A stretch of DNA of 64,000 nt from Seriola aureovittata (lineage: Eukaryota; Chordata; Actinopteri; Carangiformes; Carangidae), in the NCBI RefSeq assembly GCF_021018895.1, contig NC_079364.1, forward strand, positions 12,553,385-12,617,384. Direction: 5' to 3'. The position numbers and the translations under genes were made by a program. The notes below the pieces were generated by a model, which was not told where the DNA came from, searched no databases, and saw only the letters and a program-made list of their open reading frames with translations. Shown piece after piece: positions 1 to 13,100 of the stretch. How positions within the stretch are numbered: the stretch's first letter is position 1; the number at the start of each line of letters is the position of its first letter.

Positions 1-1148
1 CTTTACAAGCAATATAATTGCCTCTGCTTCCGCCAAGATATCCAATGTTTACCAGTATCATTATCACATAGTTCTGAAACTATACTGATTATTTTCATTA
101 TTGATTAATCTGCAAATTGTTTTCTCAGGTTATCTATTAATTGTTATGCCAATTATAATTTCCCAAAGCCCAAAGTCCCACAACTCTCCCAAACCAAGAG
201 ATATTTAGTTTATTATTATTAATGATGAAGAAAAGCAATGAGAAAATGTGGGGATTCGACTGATTAATTGATTAATCAACAAAATTGTTTCAGCTCTTAG
301 TATTCTAGTATTTTGAGGTTTTGTGTGTAACACAGGATGTCATGCTCTTTTCTGTAATTCAGTGTCTTGATTCCTCCACAGTGTCTCTGGGAAAAGCACA
401 CACAGACACAAGACACTCTTGACGCAGCTTTAACACAAGCTATCGGGGGAGACAGAACGTGCTCTGTAAACTCAAAAAATGACGGAGGCAAAACAGATGA
501 CTTCATAGATGTTTTGTATTGAACTTTATATAGAACAGTCGGTGATCATTAATCAGGTCTTTAAACATATTTCTTTAAAGTTCTGAGGTCTAGAAAGACA
601 GCATAACACTCAGAGTAAGCCAGCTGTGTGAAGTGGCTTTGTGTATACAAAAGCATAGCGTCTGGGCAGCCATCTCCAAAACAAGGGAGGAGTGTGTGAC
701 AGTAAGTTGAGGAGATACACATGCCCTGGGTGTGCATCAGCTGTGCTGTGACTGGGCTCCTCTCCTTGTTGGGTGCTGTTTGATGGCTTCTAGGGCCCTT
801 TAAGCTCCACTGCACAGCCCTCTGTCAAGGGCTGTAAAGCAGAGTGGAAAATCCCCTTCAGCCTGCATAGTTAGTTTTGGCTGTGCTCTCTGTTCCACAT
901 CATTGTCAGTGCATTTGGATGGCTCCTTATCATGTAAACAAATGGTAGCTTAGCTTTGTACTTACACATCATGCAGGCCCTGCTACAAAGCTTTCTGGGT
1001 TTACAGTATAGGTCTGCTGAGTCTTAATGTTTCATGTTGCTCTCGGATAGAAACCACTTTGATTGTATCATGTTTACCAAACTTAGATACACAGAATTTT
1101 GTAGTCATAAATGTTTTGTTGTTTGTCTATCTGTGTGTGTCAATGTAG
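1..1148 (+). other. cdh16: cdh16 intron (partial) at window start
   Basis: Non-coding sequence before the first exon in the window. It contains a dispersed repeat at about 71-293, annotated separately. I see no other structure; the open frames here lack cadherin motifs. Confidence 0.75.
71..293 (+). repeat. Dispersed teleost repeat rich in GATTAAT, copy 1
   Basis: Runs from GATTATTTTCATTATTGATT to GATTAATTGATTAATCAAC. It resembles a short interspersed repeat that I remember as very common in percomorph introns. A second copy lies in the opposite orientation at 3181-3481. Exact ends are approximate and the family name is unknown to me. Confidence 0.6.
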
Positions 1149-1274
1149 GTCAAATGGAGTGGAAGTCAGGCTGAGTACAGTCTGGAGGGGGAATTTCCAG
1201 AGATGCTCTTCACCATCAGCAGGGAAGGAGTCATTTATCTCAACGCCCCTCTGGACAGAGAGACACAAGACCAG
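1149..1274 (+). CDS. cdh16: cdh16 exon, cadherin repeat 3 (first part)
   Basis: Acceptor TGTAG before 1149, donor GTCTGT after 1274; 126 bases, 42 codons, both ends in phase 0. It begins VKWSG, like the VHWSG that opens the same segment of human CDH16, and ends with the calcium motif LDRETQDQ. The preceding exon is upstream of the window. Confidence 0.9.
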
Positions 1275-4200
1275 GTCTGTACAACTGCAAGCTAAACATC
1301 TCCAGCACCTGGTAATGGATGTCAGTTTATGACTACTGTTTAAAATGTGTAAACATAAGAGCTGTAGGGGCCCAACTGTTTCTCCATGAAAGACAGAAGC
1401 CTTCATTTCTAGGTTTGAGTTCTCTTATTTTGTGTTTATAAATGTGTGCATATAATACAATAATCTATATGTAAAGTTTGCTCTGATCATTTTTCTGGTT
1501 CTCACAAGATCCTCCTGTTTTAAACCAACAGAATCACATGTGACATGTTTTGGATTTGATTCACTTTTGAATTATTTTCAGCAACTGATGACTGAGAGCA
1601 AGATAGTTAATTCAAAATGCTGAAGAAAAATATCACCAAGTGACACATTTAATGGCATTAAACAATTTCTCATGCTGTTCATGAAAAGAAAACTCCTATT
1701 TTAATAATTTTTCCTAATTTCATTTTACAGCTTAATGATCTTAATGATTTAATTAAAGGGACCCAGGTACACATTATTGCAGCAATGCTGAGCACTGAGC
1801 ACAGTCTATTTTTAAATAGAGGTAATTAAGGAGACGCCTAAAACCTGAAAAGCACAGATCTGTTCCTTGAACATAACCTGCCTGTTGCAAAAAAAAAAGA
1901 ACTACTGTATTATGGCAAGGATTATAAGACTAAAGGATCCATTTCAAGTCTTGCTAATTTTAGACTAAGAGAAGGGTCATTATTTGTGGTAGCATTACAA
2001 ATTAAAGTCCATTTGTTTGCATTTCACTATTGAGTTTTGCACACAACTTAATCTCCTGAGAGCTTTGAATGGCTCAGTGAACAGTACATTCTGGCACAAA
2101 TGCTCAAGTGGCCAAAGAACAACAGAGAAAGACTGAGCCACATCAGTGGATGTAATTGGTCTTTAAACACATGTTTCTAGTACATTGCACTCTCTGTCTT
2201 CTGTAGTGAGCATGTAATGGAAGGTTGAAAATGCTTACTCAGCCTGATGCCTTATAGTGTTAGTTTAGTCTGTAGCTGACAGCAGTTAGAAACAAGCAAC
2301 TTTAACTTCTTATTTGTGCTCCAACACTGTTTAGGACATTGACATGAATTGGTAGTTTTTAAAGGTGCATAATGTTAAATGAAGTACACTCGCTTTTTGC
2401 TGTTTTTCTACCCCCAGTGATTGAAAGGTTGTGGGTGCATCACTCCAAAAATGACTGATAATCTGTAGACATGCTAACTAGCCAGAAAATGTCAGTCGTC
2501 TCTTGTCTGAATACAGCTCCATCAATCAATCTGTATCCTGCATGAGTGATGGTGCTCATGGAGCCTTTTCACAGGAGGGCAAAATGATGGATGTTGAGAT
2601 GCCCATTTCTCACTTCCATCCATCCATCCATCCATCCATCCTTCCATTTGTTTTACAAACTTACCCAATCCCATTATGCACCGGGCAGGGGACCACCCTG
2701 CACCAGTTTACCAGTCTACTGCAAGGTGGCTTTATCCTTTATTTTACCTACTATAATATGAATATGAGTATCAGTGATATGAATGTGATGATCTACAGGA
2801 TCTACAGCTGAGGTCACAATGTCAACGCACCACATCTGTCATCTACCAGTTGATCAGACATCTTGAAACACTCTGTTTTCTTTAATACTCTGTAGGCAAA
2901 CACTGTTTCTCTTTTTGTCTTGTCAGTTCCAGATCAGCATTGTGGTTGAGCGTCCAGATGGCAGAGAGATTGCCAAGCCTGTGGAGTTGAGGGTGATGGT
3001 GGGCGACGCCAATGATAACAGACCTACCTTTCCACAAGCACAGTATCACACCGTGGTCAAGGAACTGGCTGCTCGAGGTAACTGACAGCTTTTTATAGAT
3101 TTAGTCTCAAAGAATATTTGGAAAATGCATTGATTTGATATGATATGATACTTTTGCTACTCAAATGTGTTAGAAAACAGTGGGGCTACAATGATTACTC
3201 AATTACTCAATTAGTCAGTCGACAGAAAAATGCTGCTGTATTGTATGTTGTTTTCAGCTTCTCAGATATGAAAATGTCCTGCCTTTCTCTGTCATATTAA
3301 ACCGAATATCTTCAGAGTCTGGACTGTTGGTGTGACAACACAACATTTTGAAGAAGTCACCTTGGACTCTGATAAACTGGCATAGAGATTTCTCACTATT
3401 TTATACATTTTATACACTATAGACGTGAAAATAATTGGCAGATTAATCATTAATGAAAATTATCATTAGTTGCAGCCATAGAAAATACTGTCCAAAACTA
3501 CCTTAATCAGTTTGCAGTAGGATATTTTCATACCATAGTGGCCAAAGATACTCACCTTTTTTTTTAAATTTCTAATTACTGGCAAAGCAAAAAACAAAAC
3601 AAAACAACATGATGAAGCCTCTGAATAATGTGAATAGTCACATTTACTCTGTCGGTAAATGGGAATATTGTTTCACAACAAGGCAGAGAAACACTGTCTG
3701 GATGCGACGTTGCAGTGATGAAAGGGCTGAGAGAGCCAGATACCTTTCCTGAAAGCAGATTGGGATTTTTGCCAGGACACAGGGGAAAGCACCCTCACTC
3801 CTACCCATGCTCATAAAAAGCACATGGTGTGTTGTGACATATCAGGTCCCGGCATAAAAGCTTTTTTGTGGATGCTCTAAAATGGTTGATTCTGGGAAAT
3901 GAATTAGATGGGACAAGCTGTTAATCTAAATGGAATCACTGAGTGAGGATTAACTGAGAAAGCTATTGTTATGTCCTTCCATCCCCTGATTCCCGTTCAG
4001 TGTGCCATGTTGCTATATCTTAGTGTAGAGAGAAGAACATTTCATGTTCTTTGGATGTATTACACAAACCTGGTAAAGCTGGCTGAAATGAAAACAAAAA
4101 AGGTACTTTAAAAGATCTTATGACAGCAAATCATCTAGATGCTCAGAGTCTACTTACTCTACTTACTCTTCTTTACTTGTGTGTCTTTCCTCAGGTACAG

Positions 4201-7155
4201 ATATCCTGACCGTGCAGGCAGCCGATAATGACGATCCCAAGACAGACAACGTGCGGATCTTCTACCGTTTAGTCGGACAAATTCCCGAGAGTCCTCGCGC
4301 CCTCTTCAGAGTGGACCGTGACTCAGGGGTCATCTCCGTCCAAGCAGACAGTATGGAGGGCACAGCCCCACAGTACACACTCACCATCACTGCTGAGGAT
4401 GCCAAAGGTGACTATGGATCAATGCAAAACACGACCCTTCTTATAATGTGATTTTTTCCTTTTACAACGTCACTAAATCTCACAAATATTTTAACTGTGA
4501 CTGGTATTTCCTGTTCCTTAATTAGAACATTATATTGGCAGAGACTATTAGAGATAAAGAGGGTAATTTTTGTTGATTTCTAGGGAGTAAAGTAATGGGA
4601 TTTCTTAGTTAAAATCCAAATATTCAGAAACATATATGTGCACCTATTGATAAATATATGAATATATAAATCATAAATACATACATAACATTACAGATCA
4701 CAGTATATCTGTACTTTATATCCCTTAAAATGAGCAAATAATATGATTTTTTGAATTGTTACATTAATATCTAGTTTGCCCTCTTACATGTGTTACCCAG
4801 TACAGAGTTTTTAAAATAACAATCTGATTGATTAAAGTCTAAAAGAAGATGCTTCAGTTAGAGGATACCATTGTGCGAAAACATAAAAAGGCTGAAAACT
4901 ACTTCCACCCACTTATTTTTCTTGTTTCCTCTCACTATACTACTACTATTATGTAGGCGAATATAGACACATACTACAGAGTTCTCCTGGCTTTGTAAAA
5001 TCAAATTTGTGGAAGAAAGTTAAATGAAGTGTTCCAGTTTGAAAATTGCCATGCCTGTTATTTAACTGGTGAGGGCTATAGACTACATGGCCAATCACAG
5101 GGTCCTTTAAATATCATCATAATGAAGAAATAGTTTGAAATCAAGCTGCAAGTTGTTATAGGGACATAATGTAAGGATATTAGGAGAAAGAGAAAAGAAA
5201 GCAGTGATTAAAAATGATTGTTATGGTACCAATGAATAACATAATGTATGCATATGTAAAGCAGCTTTCATAATGGCTATTACAAACAAAAGTTTATTAG
5301 CTTTGCGTCAGTAGCTTCATTGATGCTATAGCCTCCAAGGGATGTATGCATGCTAGCCTCTGGGGTGACAGATGATGTGGTCTGCATGACTCATGGATCA
5401 GGGTGTGATGAAGGCAAGATGAGGTACTTCCTGTTCCCTCAGCATACTTTATTTGTGTGATGGGCTGACCCTGAGTCACTGACAGAAGCTGTGATGATGT
5501 CCCTGGCAGGTCTAAACAGTTCTTGCACTGTGGTTGTGACGGTGCAGGATGAGAACAACAACCCACCAGTCTTCTCCCAACATGAGGTACGAGAGCACAT
5601 GTTCAAACAGACACACACATACACGTCCTGTTCGGGACATGATAAACAATACCTTTGGAAAAAAAGGCAGGCCAAACATCACAGGCCATAATAAGTGGAT
5701 ATTGGACTGCAGACTGTGAATCCGCTCTGCAGGTCGCTGATCTAATTTTCCTGGCGGGGAACTAGATATGCCCTCTAATCTCAGGCTTATAGCGATGGCA
5801 CCATGTTATTGGAGGAGTTTTATTCAGTTCTTTGTACTCTAAGTGGACAGTGTTTTTAGAGTTTAATCTGATATGGCTTTCTTTGGACACTAGTTTCCAC
5901 TCATTTATTTATGGCCAAATCTTCATTGTGACTACACAATGGCATCCAGTGCCACTAACATGTCAGAAATGATGCAAAAATCTATGTTGCCTTAGCTATT
6001 ACAATCTCCCAAAAATGTCTGTAACAGCTAGTTCTGACTGGTATCAATCTACACAAGTGTACCTCAAGTTTAAAGTAGCAACTTAAAGTGATTCTCCAGC
6101 AAAAAAATATTCTTTTTATGTCACAAAAAAGAGCAGCTACAGTCAGAGTTCAGAGGGCATTTAGTTTTAATGATGTACAATGCTGACAGGTTTTTACAGC
6201 AGACATCATCTACAAAAGCTTCTCTGTGGTTTTTTCACAGACAAAAAATATAAAATCCACAGAAATTTCTACTACTCATAGCTTAATCTACGCATCCTTG
6301 TCTTTGATTACAGCCACCAATTAAGCCTACGTGAGCTCAGTCCATACCTAAATTAGTTTGGCTGTTTGGTTTTCAATTTAACATTGACTAATGGTCCCTT
6401 GGTAGCCACGATGAGCAACATCCCCATCCCCATCGATCTCTCCCCTCATTTCCTGTCCCCTCTCTAGTTTCACCTGACTAATAAAGGCATAGGTTTCAGA
6501 AAAACATAATTAAAAAGACATAAGCAGCTGTGCAAATCCAACTGTTACTTACTTTCACTTTCTATTGCATCCTTATATACTTTGCGATCCGGTGATCCAG
6601 CTGAGCGTGGCATCATTAACACTGCAGTTGCAGTCCCTGTATGAAATGGGAAAGTGGTAGCTGCTGGTATGAAAGAAAAATAGGCTAAAGATAGGCAGTT
6701 ACAGAAAATCCCCTCACTCTCACCCACATGTGCCGCATAATAGAAGAGAAAAAAGTCACGAGGGTTGGGAGTTACGTGGGAGAGCCATCATGCTGTGATA
6801 ATGGAGAACCTGTCTCTAGCTGTTTCTTCTGTCAGACCATAGTGATACAGTGAAACTGCACGGGCATGAGCCTGTCAAGGAACATTTTATTTTGAGCGAG
6901 GTACTGCCTTTAAATTTAACAGCGGAAATTGGCTGTTGAGGTTTGACATGAATGTCCAGACCAGTAAGAAGAAACAGAATACAGACTTAATAAAAGATTG
7001 TAGAATATATTTCCTTGATAAATTAGCTGCTGTCTTTATGTCCTTACTCCATCCAGTTGACACTTTAGGATTTGTGTCACATGTGTTTTTCAAACTGGCA
7101 CTTGCTGAGCGCACATTTTCAAATAAATGTGCACACTTGCTCCGATAATCACCAC

Positions 7156-7192
<37 letters not shown>

Positions 7193-10100
7193 TCAAACCA
7201 CAAACACAGAGGTGGAAAATGCTCTTGAACAGGTCACGCCTGAGTAGTGCAGCTTTTTCCATGCCGATGTGAAGGCAGCGCTATAGGGAGTGATGTGGGA
7301 GGTGAGTGGTGACAGGGCTAGGGTTCAGAGACCCTGTGGATGGGGCAGCCAGATCAGAGGCATGGCTGCTTCACTAGAGGACATCTGTGAGTGGCAGATT
7401 AAACGGCTGTCCAAACACACAGAGGTGTGTGAATAAAGGTCAGCTAACACCAGGAGGGCAAGTGGGGGCAAACATATACTCACATGTGGTCGCATATAGT
7501 CAGAGCAGAAAATTGGTCAGTTGTCTGTGACTTTCACTGGTGAGCACAAAATTACAACATCAACAATTCTCAAAGTCAACACGTACAGTGGCCTGTTATT
7601 GAAATAAAGATTTAATATTATATATTAATATTTAATGTAACTGTTTAGATTAATACATTTATTCTTCAAATGAACCATGCCTCCAGTGTATCTTTGTCAC
7701 ATCTCTTTGACAACTACATTTAAATGGTCTGTTTATAGATCAGAAAAGAATATTATCAGATGCATTGGGGGTGTCCTGTCCTGTCCAAGTTGAGGCTTGA
7801 TGTGACCTGACTGTTTGTAGACCACTTTTTAAAAATCTGTTAAAAGATTTGCTAATTCAATAAAAATTTTCTTAGAATTATTCCTATACATAGGCATGCT
7901 TAAGTACATTTTTATATAGAAGTTGTCTTGTCTCTAAATGAATAGTTTCTGCTCAGTGATCGTACATTTTCTGTTTCCGCCCCGACAGTATGGCCCCTTT
8001 CACATCCCGGAGGACGCTCCAGTGGGCACCACAGTAACAGCTGTGCTGGCAGGGGATGCAGATGTCCGAGGAGGAGACAGCTGGCAGGTGGACTACCGTT
8101 TGGAGTCTGGAAACGAGGAGGAGGTCTTTACATTAGTGACAGACAAGCAGACCAATGAGGTCTCGCTTGTGCTATCAAAGGTGAACAACACCACACATCC
8201 GCCACCCTCTGCACACACACACATTTGGTCGCCTTGCTGATTACTTGCCACACAAACCAAGATCAGTTGAAAAAATTGATTCAGATCAGAAAAGTCCTGC
8301 CAAGTCCAAATTGTGATATTGTGATATGTTGATTGTTTTCTTTATCCTGTTTAGGGTGTGAAAGACCACAGACACATTTCTCCTCTCAGGGACACAAATA
8401 TTAATGTCAAGGACAATTTCTTTAGCGCGATGGTTTGTGTCTGTCTTTGTGTCTGTGCAGTCCTAAGAGATCATTCAGTAGCTGGCTCTATTAAAATAGC
8501 AGTCACATTTAACTCAAACCAATTAATAAGGACTGTGTTTTATTACCACAGTGTGTTCATGTGAAAAGGTTGGAAAATAATATTCCAATTTGTCAAAAAC
8601 AAACAAAAAAAAAAGTGTCCAGATGACAATGGAATGTTTTCCACTAATAATCTCTCCTGTCCCCGGGGCGCATCACCCTTCGCCTGCCTCCTATAATCCA
8701 GCATGGTGTTTTAGAGATGTGTGGGAGAATGAGTATGTGTGTGTATGTCCATGTGTGTGGCTGTGTGTTTGTGTGTGTATGCTGTAATGGTCTGGTCTCT
8801 ATGAGAGGGCCAGGCAGGAGACAGTTTATTATTTTCAACCTCTCTGTGGGAGCTGACAAATGTGATTGAGCTGTGAATTGCACATGGTCCTCTGAGATAA
8901 AGCAGGCGATGTGTAAAGGCTAAAAATGGATGTTGTTGCATGATTTTGGTTTAACACATGAGGACTTGTGTTTTTTTTTAAAAGTGATATACAGTATTTA
9001 TTAAATTCTTCTCTTTTTGAGGAGCTGTGTTTATAGCTCTTGTATTGACCTTGTGAGATATTATAATAACTAATAGTAGAGAGGAAACTGTTGTTTATTA
9101 AGATCACTTTAGTAAAAAATTAAATCCTTCACAAGTAAAGCCCCAGTGGATTAAAATGCACTTGAGCAAATCCTTTAATTCATCATGTTACAATGTGAGG
9201 TCAGTGCCACAAGGCAGACACATTTCATTATTAGAAATTACACACTGCTCACAGCCCAAGTGAATAATTAGATTGTGTGAACACTAATGGCAGTTTACCA
9301 CATGGGCTGCCGACTGACGTAAATGTATAATGAACCAGAGGAAGTGAGGGGAATCTAATCAGGGTGGAGGAACTGTAGACATTAGACATCACGTGTTAAA
9401 CCATTTTGTTACAGAAAAATCAAATGAAACTTTTTTTTGAAGTTTAAATGAAACAAGGTTTGTAACAGTTCAATTAATCATTTACCATTAATGAATGAAT
9501 GAAGTTGTCACCAAATAAGTCCTTAATACAGATTCCTCCATTGCCAACTAAATCATCAGTTTCAAGTGTAAATTTTGTATTTAATAAAACCAGTCATATG
9601 ATGTTTGAAGGAATAATGTTATAACTTTTATTGTGGGTAACATATATGCTTAATTTTTAGCCTAACTAAAAACAGAATAGTTATACCTGATGAGCCAATA
9701 GTACCAGACCAGCTGTGTTTTATAAGGAGGTAAGTTAGCCATGATGCTAACAAACTGGATTCTTGTTTTAGACATTTTGGAGGTGTTTAAATATTGGGTA
9801 TGATTATAACTGAAGGTAAGGTAAGATTGATAATAATAATTCACTGGTACCTAATTCACATTCTTGGGCCAAATAATAATACAATAGTATCATTAAGTGA
9901 GGACTTTGACTAATACAGTGGGTCAGATGACTGACTACAGGCTCCAGAGTCCATGCACATGATCTGGTGCACTGATACACACTGAGTAGTTCTATGCATC
10001 ACTTCCAGTAAACAGCAGTACTCATGCACCCTCCAAGGTCTGTGTTTCTTCTCCCTGGCAACAGAGCAGCATGATGTCAGGCAATGCTGGTTTAATAATG

Positions 10101-13100
10101 TCTCACTTTATGGGCCGACAGAACATGTTTAAGGGTAAAACCTGACAGCAAATACAAGCTTAGGGCAGGATTCTGGAGATGAAATTGAAATAATCAAATA
10201 CATTAGAGATTAAGATAAAATATAGCTTATTTTGCATCAAAAATCTGTGATATCTTTAAATGTCTAACACATATTCAAATTGGTGACTGCACTGTAAATA
10301 CTGTAATGACTGCAGCTAATCTATCCATACCCCCACTATGAAACTACGTTTTTAATCCGTCAAACAAAGTCAACAGGTCACAGTTACTATTTTTAGTGGG
10401 CAGATTATGGTAATCCTATCACTTGAAATCTGCTACTCCCAAATTCGCTGCAAATGTTTGGACTCAAATATAGAACATACTGTAGCCTACATCCCAGAAA
10501 GATTTAAAATTGGTAACGTTTATGGATAGATTTTTATGATAGAATTTCCATATTGATTCCAAAATCATCATGTCATATACTGTATGTTCTAAGCTCATAT
10601 CTATCTGCTTAACAATGTATCCAATTACCAAGGGAATATTTGTTGCATTATCATACTCTGTGTATCATCATGAAAAATTATTGACACGGTGAATCAGTTG
10701 GCTCTTTGCCCTGTGACTATAGCGTCATCCATATTGGAAATGCAGCAACACTCACAGTAACACACACAGTAAAACCAGTTTCCCTGGAAGCACAATAAGA
10801 GGACTGGACACAGGGGACTGCACTGTGTCCCTCTCCTGCTTGCAAAGATGACATGCTGTGTTTTGTGTGGGTGTTTGACTTTCTGTAGCTCTGAGTGGTT
10901 CTACATTTTTTAAAAATAGTGATCATCTTGTTAAATCTTTGGTGGAAATGTCAGTAATTTATTAAAAGACCAGTTCACTTGAATCAATTTATTTCCCAGA
11001 TTGAAGAAAACAGCGTCCTGGTTACTCTGGATAATCCAGTTTTAATTGTGAATTATTCTCTACAAAAAAGGGAATCCATTATAGATAGAAACCAGAATAT
11101 CTATTAATTCCTGATGAGTTACTGTCAGTTACACCTCCATTGTTTTGAGTTTTTAAATGATGGCAAAAATATCATCAATGGTCAGTAAGAAAATGTTTTC
11201 TGCTTTTTGGATTAAATGTAATTCCTTCACATTGTGGCCTTCGTTTTATACTTTGCAATGATCTTTTAAGAATTTCAATAAAACCTAAGGCAAAACTTAA
11301 CCCTAATGGATGGTAACACTGCAACTGAGATCATGTCAGCAGTAATCTTTCAGAAAAATTACATATTCTGTCCCTGCATCCCTGTGTGGTCTTATGTTTT
11401 CACACAGGTGTTGGACTTTGAGCGTGAGAGTGAGTACATCTTGGTGCTCAGTGCTCAGAACCCAGTGGCTCTGGTCCGTGGCCGATACGGCCCTGCATCC
11501 ACAGCAACAGTCTCTATTTATGTTGATGATGTGAACGAGGGTCCAATCCTGTCTCAAAGCCACTATGAGGTGACTGTCAGAGAGGGCGAGGAACCAGGAC
11601 GGGTTATCGCCACCATTCGAGGTTATGACCCTGATTCTCACCCAATCAGGTAAACCTTGGGATTAATGAATGCTGTATGAATAATTATCTACTTCACCAG
11701 TTCAGAAAGAGAGATTATCACAGTTTTAATTTCACAGAGATGCACATGTTCTTTTGTGCAGATATTCTCTTCAAGGAGACACCAAGAAATACTTTTCAAT
11801 AGGGAAATACTCTGGAGAACTAAAGACTGTGCAGGCCCTGGACAGAGAGGAGAACAGCACATACACCATGGAGGTCATTGCAGTGGATGGACGTAAGATC
11901 ACTCTCATCATTATTAATACCACACAGCCATTTGATTAAAGGGGCACGTGCTTAAGCACATGTTCAATTGAATTATACATTAACCTACATGTTGTTCAGG
12001 GTTGGTTTCAAAAATATTAAAAATATGATTTGATATGTGGATATTTTACATATTCTCTTAAACGTGACAAGTCATTACTTCAACATGCATTTTGCTTTAC
12101 TTTGTACTGAATAATGTTATAGATTGCCCTGCACATTCTGCACACATATGCAAAAGCACACATGCCTACATTTACACACATACTGTGAGTCTATGCACAT
12201 CTACTGCATATAGACAAACAGAGAATGTTGTTGTAGAAGACAGGACAAAACTGCGAGTGAGATCAAGAGAAAGCAGTATGAGTACAAGAGAACAACCCAA
12301 ACAATCAGCAAAGAAGGTTAGGCAAGGTGAAGATTTTTGTTGCCATGTACTGAGCTCGTGTATCATCATCCAGATGTAAATATAACATTCAGATTTTGGC
12401 ATTGAAGCCACAGCATCTTTATCCCTCTGCTTTCATCTGCAGAAATGACTTTAGTTTGAGCAGGGTATATATTGTAATAGCAGAGATGTGTATTTGTGTG
12501 AGTCTACAGAGCACAGCTGATTTTCGAATATATTATGATTGAGAAATGTTAGTTTCATCTTTTTCATTTTATCTTATGCACATTTCCCCACAGGAAACTC
12601 TTCCTTATCTGCGTCCACCCTGGTGACTGTCCAAATCCTGGATGTGAATGACAACAGTCCAGTGCTGGTTGGAGACTATTCCTGGAAGTACCTGTGTACA
12701 CCTCGCTGGGAGGACCAAGCTCTGGTGCTGGCCTCACGGGACAGCGATGGACCACAGCATGGAGGACGACTTAACTTCTCCTTGCGCAGTGATGCCACAG
12801 TTCGTCGTAACTGGAAGCTAACACCTATTAATGGTGAGGTGAACACAGACTAGGGAAACCCGGTTCACCCAGAGCATACAGTATTAGTGTAGGTGAAAAG
12901 AGAAGAGAGGCAAGAAATCTAACATTGTTAGGAGAAGCTATCATTCTAAATTGATTTGGAAGGTTAAACAAGCTGATGCTACAAGCATTATAGCAGTGTA
13001 GCGCAGCATTGTAAACTGCCAAGTCCACTTTGATGAGAATCAGCCTGCTTCTGAATAATATTAAGAGTAAGGAAGTGAATTTAGTCCATGCAACGTGAGA

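Noticed and set aside
4179..4451. Open frame with its own ATG overlapping a cdh16 exon
   Set aside because: The ATG is in the intron before the CAG acceptor at 4194; the real coding part is 4195-4407 spliced on both sides.
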